DNA of 64,000 nt from Aquincola tertiaricarbonis (GTDB lineage: Bacteria > Pseudomonadota > Gammaproteobacteria > Burkholderiales > Burkholderiaceae_C): positions 1,116,001 to 1,180,000 of the forward strand of contig NZ_CP097635.1 in the NCBI RefSeq assembly GCF_023573145.1. Reading direction: 5' to 3'. Below are positions 16,830 to 24,854 of the stretch, piece by piece. Positions within the stretch are counted from its first letter, which is position 1; every line of letters begins with the position of its first letter. A program made the translations under genes and the position numbers. Under the pieces are notes generated by a model. That model made no database searches. It was not told the DNA's origin and saw only the letters and a program-made list of their open reading frames with translations.

Positions 16830-17759
16830 ATGGCCACCAGCATTCTTCCTGCCGATCTGGGCTTCTTCTCGGCGTTGGCCGCGGCCGGCAGCCTCAGCGC
16901 CGCCGCGCGTGAGCTGGGCATCAGCACCGCGGCGGTGAGCAAGCACCTGGCGCAGATGGAGTCGCGCATCGGCGTGGCGCTGGTCAATCGCACCACCAGG
17001 CGCATGAGCCTGACGCCCGAAGGCGAGCTGTACCTCGAGCACGCGCGCCGCATCCTGGGCGAGATCGACGGGCTGGAGCAGCTGCTGGGCGTGGCCAGCT
17101 CCACGCCCAAGGGCCTGTTGCGCGTCAATGCCACGCTGGGCTTCGGCCGCTCGCACGTGTCGCCGGTGATCTCGAAGTTCGTGCGCAAGCACCCGGGCGT
17201 GGAAGTGCAGCTGCAACTGTCGGTCAACCCGCCGCCACTCACGGACGACAGCTACGACGTGTGCGTGCGCTTCGGCGCGCCGCCCGACTCACGCGTGGTG
17301 TCGCGCCGGCTGGCGCCCAACCGCCGCGTGCTGTGCGCCTCACCGGCCTACCTGGCGCGGCACGGCACGCCCAAGGTGCCCCACGACCTGACGCGGCACA
17401 ACTGCATCGGCATCCGCCAGGGCGAAGAAGCCTACGGCGTGTGGCGGCTGTCCAGCGGCCGCGGCCGGCATGCCACGGTGGAGGCGGTGAAGACCCGCGG
17501 CGGCCTGACCACCAACGACGGCGAGATTGCGGTGAACTGGGCATTGGACGGCCACGGCATCGTGATGCGGGCCGAGTGGGACGTGGGCCGCCACCTGCGC
17601 AGCGGCCGCCTGGTGCAGGTGTTGCCCCAGTACGCCACGCCCGATGCCGACATCTACGCGGTGTACCCGCAGCGCCACCAGCTGGCGGCGCGCGTGCGCG
17701 CCTTCGTGGACTTTCTGGCCCAGTCGTTCAACCAGCAGGCACTGGCGCAGCGGCCGTGA
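16830..17759 (+). CDS. LysR-family transcriptional regulator (DmlR-like)
   Basis: DNA-binding regulator of 309 aa. Residues 1-65 hold the winged helix-turn-helix (GSLSAAARELGISTAAVSKHLAQMESRIG, then LVNRTTRRMSLTPEG), and residues 95-300 the inducer-binding domain with the AaeR/DmlR-subgroup phrases VNATLGFGRSHVSPVISKFVRKHP and SYDVCVRFG. DmlR activates a D-malate dehydrogenase gene in Escherichia coli; here such a gene lies 3 kb away with a matching palindrome in front. The regulator is directly divergent from the dockerin hydrolase operon, so it could control either or both. GGAGA lies 4 bases before the ATG. Confidence 0.88.
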   Translation: MATSILPADLGFFSALAAAGSLSAAARELGISTAAVSKHLAQMESRIGVALVNRTTRRMSLTPEGELYLEHARRILGEIDGLEQLLGVASSTPKGLLRVNATLGFGRSHVSPVISKFVRKHPGVEVQLQLSVNPPPLTDDSYDVCVRFGAPPDSRVVSRRLAPNRRVLCASPAYLARHGTPKVPHDLTRHNCIGIRQGEEAYGVWRLSSGRGRHATVEAVKTRGGLTTNDGEIAVNWALDGHGIVMRAEWDVGRHLRSGRLVQVLPQYATPDADIYAVYPQRHQLAARVRAFVDFLAQSFNQQALAQRP

Positions 17760-17771
17760 TGGGCCGCGCGG

Positions 17772-19034
17772 CTACAGCAGCCGGAAGGCCGCGATCGCCA
17801 CCAGCGTGGGGCCCAGCGCAGCCAGCAGCAGCCAGCCGGCATTGATCGCACCATCGGTGAAGCCGCCGCGCAGGATGGCGAAGCCGGCCGGGTTGGGCGC
17901 GTTGGCGATCACCGTCAGGCCGCCGCCGGTCACCGCGCCGGCCACCAGCGAGAGCTTGAACTCCTCGCTCAAACCCTCCACCAGCGAGCCCAGGTAGGTG
18001 AGCGCCGCGTTGTCCGTCACCGCGGTGAGCAGCGTGGCGCCGTAGTACACCGCGCTCGGGCTCATGGAGGTGAGCACCGGCTGCAGCCACCACTGCTGCT
18101 GGCCGCCCAGCACCACCAGGCCAGCCAGGAAGAAGGCCACCAGCAGCGCTTCGCGCAGGATCAGCGGATCGTGGTGGCGCGGATAGGCGGCGCTGTAGCC
18201 GATGAAGAACAGCAGCAGCCCGAGGAACACCGCCGGATGGTGCGAGAACGCCACCACGCCCGCCAGGAACAGCGCGCACACCACCATGGCCGAGGCCGGC
18301 ACCGGCTGCCGGGCATCGGTGCCGCCGTCGCTGCCCTGGGCCAAGATCTGGCGGCCGAACAGCAGGGTGACCACGGCGGCATTGACGGTGACGGCGATGG
18401 CCGAGCGCCAGCCGAAGTGAGTGAGCATGTAGACCATGTCCCAGTTCCACTTGGCGGCCACCATCAGCACCGGCGGCGCCGCGAACGAGGTGAGCGTGCC
18501 ACCGATGGACACGTTGACGAACAGAACGCCGATGGTGGCGTACTTGACCCGCTGCGACACCGGCGCGGTGAAGATGCGGTCGCGCAGCATCATCGCGGCC
18601 AGCGTCATCGCCGCCGGCTCGGTGATGAAGGAGCCCAGCAGCGGCAGCACCGACAGCGCCAGAAAGTAGATGGCCAGCCGCCGCGGCAGCGGCAGCAGCC
18701 GCGCGAGGCCGCGCACGCCCGCCATCGACAGCTGCAGGATGGGCCGGCTGCCGGCCACCACCATGATGGCGAAGACGAACAGCGGCTCGGTGAAATTGCG
18801 GCTGTCCACATACTCGGTGGCGAAGGCCTTGCCCTGCGTGGCGAACATGAACAGCACCAGCACCAGCGCCCAGAAGCCGAACACCACCTCCACCTCGCCC
18901 AGCAGGTGCAGGCTGCCCTCATGCCGTGGGTAGCGGTGCGCGAGGCGCTGGAACAGGGTGGTGGAGAAGGTATGGACGAGCGCGATGAGAAAGAGCCCGG
19001 CGCCGACGAGCTGAACGGTGGTGGGAGACGTCAT
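17772..19034 (-). CDS. putative Na+/H+ antiporter (PF07399 type)
   Basis: Integral membrane protein of 420 aa with about 11-12 hydrophobic segments, matching the ion-transporter-superfamily group annotated as putative Na+/H+ antiporter. Characteristic stretches are LGEVEVVFGFWALVLV, SFITEPAAMTLAAMMLRDR and TDNAALTYLGSLVEGLSEEFK followed by GGGLTVIANAPNPAGFAIL; the last resembles the transport-site loops of the ArsB/NhaD superfamily. Biochemical function in this family is not well proven. It is on the same strand as the TetR gene, 35 bp downstream, and may be controlled by it (inference). It converges with lysR, with 12 bp between stops. Confidence 0.82.
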   Translation of the reverse strand: MTSPTTVQLVGAGLFLIALVHTFSTTLFQRLAHRYPRHEGSLHLLGEVEVVFGFWALVLVLFMFATQGKAFATEYVDSRNFTEPLFVFAIMVVAGSRPILQLSMAGVRGLARLLPLPRRLAIYFLALSVLPLLGSFITEPAAMTLAAMMLRDRIFTAPVSQRVKYATIGVLFVNVSIGGTLTSFAAPPVLMVAAKWNWDMVYMLTHFGWRSAIAVTVNAAVVTLLFGRQILAQGSDGGTDARQPVPASAMVVCALFLAGVVAFSHHPAVFLGLLLFFIGYSAAYPRHHDPLILREALLVAFFLAGLVVLGGQQQWWLQPVLTSMSPSAVYYGATLLTAVTDNAALTYLGSLVEGLSEEFKLSLVAGAVTGGGLTVIANAPNPAGFAILRGGFTDGAINAGWLLLAALGPTLVAIAAFRLL

Positions 19035-19056
19035 GCGGGCATTTTGCTTCGCCGCC

Positions 19057-19082
19057 TCAGGCCTTCACGTCAGGCCTTCACG
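19057..19082. repeat. 13-bp tandem duplication across the tetR stop codon
   Basis: TCAGGCCTTCACG occurs twice head to tail at 19057-19069 and 19070-19082. The second copy holds the tetR stop and last codons; the first is non-coding spacer. A replication-slippage duplication is the simplest origin. Confidence 0.8.
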
Positions 19083-19762
19083 AAGCGCACGATCATCTCG
19101 ACGATGGCCTCGCGCCGTGCCGCGGTGGCGGCCGCGTCGTCGAAGTCGATCTTGAAGATGAGGCCAAAGGTGTGGCGGTTGGCCACGTTGAAGAAGCACG
19201 GCGCGGCGATGGCCATGTGCAGCGACACGGGGTCGATGCCGGGGCGGAACACGCCCTCGCGCACGCCGCGGTCGTAGATCTCGCCCACCGCGTCGATGGC
19301 GGGCACGTTGAGCTGCTGGATGGTCTTGCTCTGCGCCAGGAACTCGCCGCGGTGGATGTTCTCGTTCATCACCAGGCGGATGAAGTCGGGGTTCTCGGCC
19401 TGGTAGTCGAAGGTGAAGGCCACCAGCTTGCGCAGCGCGGCCTCGGGCGCCAGATCCTGCAGATGCAGCCCCGCCTCGATGCGGCGGATGCGGCTGTAGG
19501 CCGCCTCCAGCACGGCCAGGTACAGGCCTTCCTTGCTGCCGAAGTAGTAATAGATCATGCGCTTGCTGGTGCGCATGGCTTCGGCGATGTCGTCGATGCG
19601 GGCCCCCGCCAGCCCCTTCTCCGAGAACTCGTGGGTGGCCACCTCGATGATGTCCGCCATCGTGCGGTCGGGGTCGTTGGTGCGCGGCGCGCCGGCGGTG
19701 GCGGCGGCCTTCTTCCGGGACGCCGCGGTGCCCCGGCGCGCGGAATGTACCGTTTCGTTCAT
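19070..19762 (-). CDS. TetR-family transcriptional regulator
   Basis: DNA-binding repressor of 230 aa. After a basic, Ala-rich N-terminal tail (about 35 residues, rich in Arg and Lys) comes the TetR helix-turn-helix: IIEVATHEFSEKGLAGARIDDIAEAMRTSKRMIYYYFGSKEGLY split across residues 38-80. The C-terminal ligand domain has FTFDYQAENPDFIRLVMNENIHRGEFL, seen in TetR proteins next to TRAP transporter genes in Burkholderiales. Candidate targets are the antiporter gene just downstream and the TRAP-aroEQ operon; neither is proven. Its own upstream region has GTACCGTTTCGTT between inverted GAATG/CATTC arms (about 19742-19762). Confidence 0.88.
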   Translation of the reverse strand: MNETVHSARRGTAASRKKAAATAGAPRTNDPDRTMADIIEVATHEFSEKGLAGARIDDIAEAMRTSKRMIYYYFGSKEGLYLAVLEAAYSRIRRIEAGLHLQDLAPEAALRKLVAFTFDYQAENPDFIRLVMNENIHRGEFLAQSKTIQQLNVPAIDAVGEIYDRGVREGVFRPGIDPVSLHMAIAAPCFFNVANRHTFGLIFKIDFDDAAATAARREAIVEMIVRFVKA

Positions 19763-19800
19763 TCAGCGAGCGTAACCGAAGCCCGCCGCGGACGCAGTGC

Positions 19801-21735
19801 TCAGGCGGCCAAGGCAGCCGGCGGCAGCCCCTGCCGGTCGCGCTCGACCATGCGCTCGTACAGCGCCTCCAGGTCGCGGGCGAAACGCTCGCCGCTGAAA
19901 AGGTCGAAGCTGTCCCGGCCTTCTATCAGGTGCTGGCGGATAGCCTGCAAGGCCTCGCGGTCGCGCATCAGCGCGATGGCGGTCTGCTCATACTGCTGCA
20001 GCGTGGTGCAGGCCAGCTCGGGCAGACCCACGCTGTGCAGCAGGCTGCCGGCCACGCGGGAGGCAAAGCTGTCGCCCATCAGGGTCAGCACCGGCACCCC
20101 CATCCACAGCGCATCGCTGGCGGTGGTGTGGGCGTTGCAGGGCCAGTTGTCCAGCATGAAGTCGACCAGCGGCAAACGGGCCAGGTGCTCGTCGTTGCCC
20201 ACCCGCGGCGCAAATCGGATGCGGTCCTTGCCCAGGCCGCGGGCCTCGGCCTCGCGCTCGATATTCTTCATCGCCTGGTGGTTGTCGGCCAGCATCCACA
20301 GCATGCTCTCGGGCACCGCGTGCAGGATGCGCGCCCAGGCGTCGAAGGTCTCGGGCGTGAGCTTGAAGCTCTGGTTGAAGTTGCCCAGAATGATCTTGTC
20401 TTCCGGCAGGCCCCATTGCAGGCGCCGGTGCGGCTCGGGCCGCTGGCGCCGGCTGTCGTTGGGCTGGTAGCAGCCGGGCAACTGGGCGATGTGCTCGCTG
20501 TAGTGGGCCGCATGCGCCAACGGCGTCACCTGCGGGTCGCCGATGATGTAGTCCATGTAGTCGGCGCCGCAGGTGCCCGGAAAGCCCAGCCAGGCCACCT
20601 GGATGGGCGCGGGCCGGTAGGCGAACACGCCCAGCCGGTTCTCGAAGGTCTGGCCCTTCAGGTCCACCAGAATGTCGATCTCGTCGTCATGGATGCGCTG
20701 GGCCATTTCGGCCGCCGACATCGCGTTCATGTCCACGAAGCGCTCACAGGCGCTGCGGATGCGGTGCTGCACCTGGGAGTTGTCGTCACGGCTGTGCGAA
20801 TAGAGCGTGACCTCGAAGCGCTCGGTGTCGCGCTTTTCCAGCGCTTCCACCATCAGCAGCGTGGTGGCGTGGCTGTAGAAGTCGGACGACACATAGCCGA
20901 TGCGGATGCGGCGGCTGCCCGGCGCCGGCATGGGCCGGCGCGGCAACGGCTTGGCACCGACGGCGCAGCGCACCGCCACCTGGCGCGCCGCCTTCAAGAA
21001 CAGCGGCGGCGGCACGTCCAGCGCGGTCAGCGCCCACACCGCCCCTTCGCCCTTGGTGCTGAAGGGATCGATCTCGATCTCGGACAGGGTCTTGACCAGC
21101 TGGTCCTTGTCCTGCTGGTACTGCCGCCAGGCACAGGCGTACTGCCGCAGGTGCAGCACCATCACCTGGGCGGCGAAGCGCCCGGGCTCCAGCGTCACCG
21201 CAGTCAGGAAGCTCTCGGCCGCCTCCTCGAACAGCTTCATTTCCTTGAGCGACAGGCCCAGCTTCATGTGGATGGCCGGGTCGCGCACGCACAGCACCAT
21301 CGCTTCCAGGTAGATGGGCACCGCCTCCTCGTGGCGGCGCAGCTCGGCCAGCGTGGTGGCGTGGTTGCTGACGAACTGGTAGTGCTGCCGCGCCTCGCCC
21401 GTGGCATGGGCCTCGAACAGCGGCAGCGCCTCGGCAAAGCGGTTCTGGCGCATGAACGCGGTGGTGAGCTGGTGCACCACCTTCAGGTTGTCGGGCTCCA
21501 GCGCATAGGCGCGCTGCGCCGCCTCGGCCATGCCGGGGATGTCGCCCAGGTGGTGGCGGGCGGCGCCCAGCGCCAGCCACTGCTCCACACCGAAGCGCGG
21601 ATGCTGCGTCATGCGGGCCAGCGTGGACTCGGCGCGCTGCCAGTTCTCCAGCGTATCGGCGCCGGCCGGCACGGCGGAAGCCGGCACCGGGCGGGCGGGA
21701 GGGGCGGTGCGGCGGCGGGCGTGGCGAGCAAGCAT
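19801..21735 (-). CDS. TPR-containing GT41 (O-GlcNAc transferase-like) glycosyltransferase
   Basis: Soluble glycosyltransferase of 644 aa. Residues about 20-240 form tetratricopeptide repeats; residues about 280-630 form the GT41 catalytic region related to eukaryotic O-GlcNAc transferase, with RIRIGYVSSDFYSHA, DILVDLKGQTFENRLGVFAYRPAPIQVAWLGFPGTCGADYMDYI and DFMLDNWPCNAHTTASDALWMGVPVLTLMG. It is encoded immediately upstream of, and divergent from, two flagellin genes, so it probably modifies flagellin Ser/Thr residues before export, as GT41-like enzymes beside flagellins do in other proteobacteria (inference). The start at 21735 was preferred to an upstream TTG/GTG-type extension without homology. 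Confidence 0.87.
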   Translation of the reverse strand: MLARHARRRTAPPARPVPASAVPAGADTLENWQRAESTLARMTQHPRFGVEQWLALGAARHHLGDIPGMAEAAQRAYALEPDNLKVVHQLTTAFMRQNRFAEALPLFEAHATGEARQHYQFVSNHATTLAELRRHEEAVPIYLEAMVLCVRDPAIHMKLGLSLKEMKLFEEAAESFLTAVTLEPGRFAAQVMVLHLRQYACAWRQYQQDKDQLVKTLSEIEIDPFSTKGEGAVWALTALDVPPPLFLKAARQVAVRCAVGAKPLPRRPMPAPGSRRIRIGYVSSDFYSHATTLLMVEALEKRDTERFEVTLYSHSRDDNSQVQHRIRSACERFVDMNAMSAAEMAQRIHDDEIDILVDLKGQTFENRLGVFAYRPAPIQVAWLGFPGTCGADYMDYIIGDPQVTPLAHAAHYSEHIAQLPGCYQPNDSRRQRPEPHRRLQWGLPEDKIILGNFNQSFKLTPETFDAWARILHAVPESMLWMLADNHQAMKNIEREAEARGLGKDRIRFAPRVGNDEHLARLPLVDFMLDNWPCNAHTTASDALWMGVPVLTLMGDSFASRVAGSLLHSVGLPELACTTLQQYEQTAIALMRDREALQAIRQHLIEGRDSFDLFSGERFARDLEALYERMVERDRQGLPPAALAA

Positions 21736-22121
21736 GGCGTCGGATCCATCTCTTCTATATGAGCCGTCAAGACTACCGACCCCCCGCAAATGGGTTACCA
21801 CAAACAGCGACGTGCTTGCAGGCTATTTACAACTCTTCTTCACGCCGGGGCTTAAGTCCGAGGAAACGGGGTCCGATAAGGCTTCCATCAGCGCTTGACA
21901 AGGTGCTGAGAGACCCGAAAGACCTCTCGGGCAGTCGCCAAACACAAGGAAGGCGCGGCACGGGAGGGATTGGCGGGCACCGCCTGGCCTTCGGCAGGTG
22001 TCCAGCAGACCACTGCTGGATATCGGCAGGCAGCCGGCACGGCTGATGGAGGTCTCCTCCGCCAGACGAGGCAAATCCGGCGCCAGCGCCGGGATCTCAT
22101 CATCATTAGGAGTGTGTCCCC
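21736..22121. other. 386-bp gene-free spacer between the GT41 gene and the first flagellin
   Basis: Less G/C-rich than its surroundings and without a credible gene. It holds a sigma-28-like promoter at 21852-21879 and the AGGAG ribosome site of the first flagellin near 22108. The transcript would have a long leader of about 240 bases. A short inverted repeat (GAGAG and CTCTC) sits at about 21907-21928. Nothing else recognisable. Confidence 0.7.
21852..21879 (+). promoter_or_regulatory. sigma-28 (FliA) promoter of the flagellin genes
   Basis: TTAAGTCC (21852-21859), a 12-base spacer and TCCGATAA (21872-21879) resemble the FliA consensus TAAAGTTT-N11-GCCGATAA, with the highly conserved CGATAA intact. 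It is oriented toward the flagellin genes, which are the classic FliA targets. Confidence 0.68.
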
Positions 22122-23318
22122 ATGGCCATGACCATCAACACCAACGTCACTTCCCTGACGGCGCAACGCAACCTGAACGCGTCGCAGAGCAGCCTCACCA
22201 CCTCGATGCAGCGCCTCTCCTCGGGCGTTCGCGTCAACAGCGCCAAGGACGATGCGGCCGGTCTGGCCATCGCCGAGCGCATGAATGCCCAGACCCGCGG
22301 CCTGAGCGTGGCCGCCCGCAATGCCAACGACGGCATCTCGCTGGCGCAGACCGCTGAAGGCGCGCTGGGCAAGGTGGGCGACATGCTGCAACGCATGCGT
22401 GAACTGGCGGTGCAGTCGGCCAACGCCACCAACAGCGACACAGACCGCTCGGCCCTGCAGGCCGAAGTCGTGCAGCTGCGCGATGAAATCGACCGCGTCG
22501 CCAAGAACACCAGCTTCAACGGCAAGAAGCTGCTGGACGGCTCCTTCGCCGCCGGCAACTTCCAGGTCGGCGCCAACTCGGGCCAGGTCATCTCGATCGC
22601 CGCGATCACCAATTCGTCGGCCAGCGGCCTGTCGAGCGTGGTCTACGGCTCGGCCAGCTCGACCAACATCTCCACCGGCGCGCTGACCACGCTGACCGAG
22701 ATCACCAACGGCTCGCTGGCCGTGCAGGTGAGCGGCGTGTCCTTCTCGCTGGGCAACCTGTCGACCGCCCGCACCGCGGAAGAACGCCTGGGCCAGGTGG
22801 TGGAAGCCATCAACCGCCTGACCTCGGACACCGGCCTGACCGCCTTCCTGAAGAAGGAAACGGACAACAGCTACACGATGGACTTCCGCTCGGACAAGCT
22901 CGACTCGTCGGGCGCCGCGGTGGCCATCAGCCTGACCGGCTTCTCCGCCGCCACCACCGGCGTGTCCACGGCCAGCATCACCGCCGGCAGCGGCACCTCC
23001 ATCGCCGGCATCGACAAGCTGTCGATCAGCACGTCGAAGGATGCCTGGCTGGCGATGAAGCAGATCGACGATGCCCTGACCCAGATCAACGGCGCCCGCG
23101 CCGGCCTGGGTGCGGTGCAAAGCCGGTTCGAGAACGCGGTCTCCAACATCCAGACGCAGGCCGAGAACACCTCGGCGGCCCGCGGCCGCATCGTGGACGC
23201 CGACTTCGCGGCGGAAACCGCCAACCTGTCGAAGGCGCAGATCCTGCAGCAGGCCGGCACCGCGATGGTGGCCCAAGCCAACCAGCTGCCCCAGCAGGTG
23301 CTGCAGCTGCTGGGCTGA
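22122..23318 (+). CDS. fliC: flagellin (copy 1)
   Basis: Filament subunit of 398 aa, exported through the flagellar type III apparatus. The N-terminus (INTNVTSLTAQRNLNASQ, RLSSGVRVNSAKDDAAG) and C-terminus (RGRIVDADFAAETANL, QAGTAMVAQANQLPQQVLQLLG) are the D0/D1 coiled-coil regions. The central part (about residues 160-300) is the variable surface D2 region, rich in Ser and Thr, possible sites for the neighbouring GT41 enzyme. An AGGAG lies 9 bases before the ATG. A clear hairpin terminator follows. Confidence 0.97.
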   Translation: MAMTINTNVTSLTAQRNLNASQSSLTTSMQRLSSGVRVNSAKDDAAGLAIAERMNAQTRGLSVAARNANDGISLAQTAEGALGKVGDMLQRMRELAVQSANATNSDTDRSALQAEVVQLRDEIDRVAKNTSFNGKKLLDGSFAAGNFQVGANSGQVISIAAITNSSASGLSSVVYGSASSTNISTGALTTLTEITNGSLAVQVSGVSFSLGNLSTARTAEERLGQVVEAINRLTSDTGLTAFLKKETDNSYTMDFRSDKLDSSGAAVAISLTGFSAATTGVSTASITAGSGTSIAGIDKLSISTSKDAWLAMKQIDDALTQINGARAGLGAVQSRFENAVSNIQTQAENTSAARGRIVDADFAAETANLSKAQILQQAGTAMVAQANQLPQQVLQLLG

Positions 23319-23368
23319 TCGCCCGCAGTCTGGCGGCCCGCCTCTGGGGCCGCCGCCCTCACCTTCCA

Positions 23369-23400
23369 ACGCCCCGCAGGCCTCGCGCCGCGGGGCGTTT
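23369..23400 (+). terminator. intrinsic terminator after flagellin copy 1
   Basis: ACGCCCCGC (23369-23377) pairs with GCGGGGCGT (23390-23398), a 9-10-bp G/C stem with a 12-base loop, followed by a short T run. It separates the two flagellin transcripts at least in part. Confidence 0.72.
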
Positions 23401-23540
23401 CCGTTGGAAACTGGGGTCCGTTTGCGTTGCTCTTCGCGGCTTCGTCCCTCTTGCGGCGATTGAACAATGGGCACGTCCCACGGTGATCGCGGCCCTCTCA
23501 AGCCGGCATCCATCCATGGGCCGCCTTACTGGAGAGCCTG

Positions 23541-24740
23541 ATGCCGCAGACCATCAACACCAACATCGCTTCGCTGAATGCCCAGCGGAATCTGAACGCT
23601 TCGCAAAGCAGCCTGCAGACGTCGATGCAACGGCTGTCGTCGGGCGTGCGGGTCAACAGCGCCAAGGACGATGCCGCCGGCCTGGCCATCGCCGAGCGCA
23701 TGAACACCCAGGTGCGCGGCCTCGGCGTGGCAGCCCGCAATGCCAACGACGGCATCTCGCTGGCGCAGACGGCCGAAGGCGCGCTGGGCAAGATCGGCGA
23801 CATGCTGCAACGCATGCGTGAGCTGGCGGTGCAGTCGTCCAACGCCACCAACAGCTCGCAAGACCGCGACGCGCTGCAGGCCGAGGTGTCGCAGCTGCGC
23901 GATGAAATCGACCGCGTGGCCAAGCAGACCGGCTTCAACGGCACCAAGCTGCTGGACGGCAGCTTCTCGGCGGCCACCTTCCAGGTGGGCGCCAACTCGG
24001 GTGAGGTGATCACGGTCGCCGCGCTGACCAATGCCTCGGCCACCGGCCTGTCCAAGGTGGTGTACGGCTCCACCAGCCAGGTGGGCGTATCGGCAGGCGG
24101 CATCACCTCGCTGGCGGCGGTGACCGACGGATCGCTGGCGGTGACGGTCAGCGGCGTGTCTTTCTCGCTGGCCAACCTGGCCACCGCCCGCACCGGCGAA
24201 GAGCGCCTGGGCCAGGTGGTGGAAGCCATCAACCGCCTGACCTCGGACACCGGCCTCACCGCCTTCCTGAAGCAGAGCTCGCCCGGCATCTTCGACGTCG
24301 AGCTGCGCTCGGACAAGCTGGACACCGCCGGCAGCAGCGTCGCCATCTCGCTGACCGGCTTCTCCGCCGCCGTCACCGGCATCTCCACCGCCAGCATTGC
24401 CGCCGGCAACAGCACGTCCATGGCCGGCATCGACGCGCTGACCATCGCCACGCCCGAAGATGCCTGGCTGGCGATGAAGCAGATCGACGACGCACTGGTG
24501 CAGATCAACGGCGCCCGCGCCACGCTGGGTGCGGTGCAAAGCCGCTTCGAAAGCGCGGTGGCCAACATCATGACCCAGGGCGAAAACACCTCGGCCGCAC
24601 GCGGCCGGATCATGGACGCCGACTTCGCGGCCGAAACCGCCAACCTGTCTCGCGCCCAGATCCTGCAGCAGGCCGGCACCGCGATGGTGGCCCAGGCCAA
24701 CCAGCTGCCGCAGCAGGTGCTGCAGCTGCTGCAGGGTTGA
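23541..24740 (+). CDS. fliC: flagellin (copy 2)
   Basis: Second flagellin, 399 aa, and closely similar to copy 1 along its whole length: the first 115 residues are nearly identical (INTNIASLNAQRNLNASQ, RLSSGVRVNSAKDDAAG), as is the end (RGRIMDADFAAETANL, QLPQQVLQLLQG). Differences concentrate in the middle third. The two genes are therefore a tandem duplication. GGAG lies 6 bases before the ATG. The 222-bp spacer after copy 1 holds a terminator but no convincing sigma-28 promoter, so expression may depend on read-through or an unrecognised promoter. Confidence 0.96.
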   Translation: MPQTINTNIASLNAQRNLNASQSSLQTSMQRLSSGVRVNSAKDDAAGLAIAERMNTQVRGLGVAARNANDGISLAQTAEGALGKIGDMLQRMRELAVQSSNATNSSQDRDALQAEVSQLRDEIDRVAKQTGFNGTKLLDGSFSAATFQVGANSGEVITVAALTNASATGLSKVVYGSTSQVGVSAGGITSLAAVTDGSLAVTVSGVSFSLANLATARTGEERLGQVVEAINRLTSDTGLTAFLKQSSPGIFDVELRSDKLDTAGSSVAISLTGFSAAVTGISTASIAAGNSTSMAGIDALTIATPEDAWLAMKQIDDALVQINGARATLGAVQSRFESAVANIMTQGENTSAARGRIMDADFAAETANLSRAQILQQAGTAMVAQANQLPQQVLQLLQG

Positions 24741-24750
24741 CGAAGCCTTA

Positions 24751-24780
24751 CATCCCCGCGTTCAAGTCCGGGCGGGGATG
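24751..24780 (+). terminator. hairpin after flagellin copy 2
   Basis: CATCCCCGC (24751-24759) pairs exactly with GCGGGGATG (24772-24780), 9 bp with a 12-base loop. No T run follows, so it may be a transcript-stabilising hairpin rather than a terminator. A second stem, GGCCGGC/GCCGGCC, lies at 24795-24814. Confidence 0.5.
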
Positions 24781-24854
24781 ACCGAATTACGAAAGGCCGG
24801 CCACAGCGCCGGCCGCGTGCCATGGCGGGCACGCTTTAAACAGGGAAACACACC

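Noticed and set aside
21895..21900. TTGACA as a sigma-70 -35 box for the first flagellin
   Set aside because: No -10 hexamer at 16-18 bp spacing; the sigma-28-like element just upstream is a better fit.
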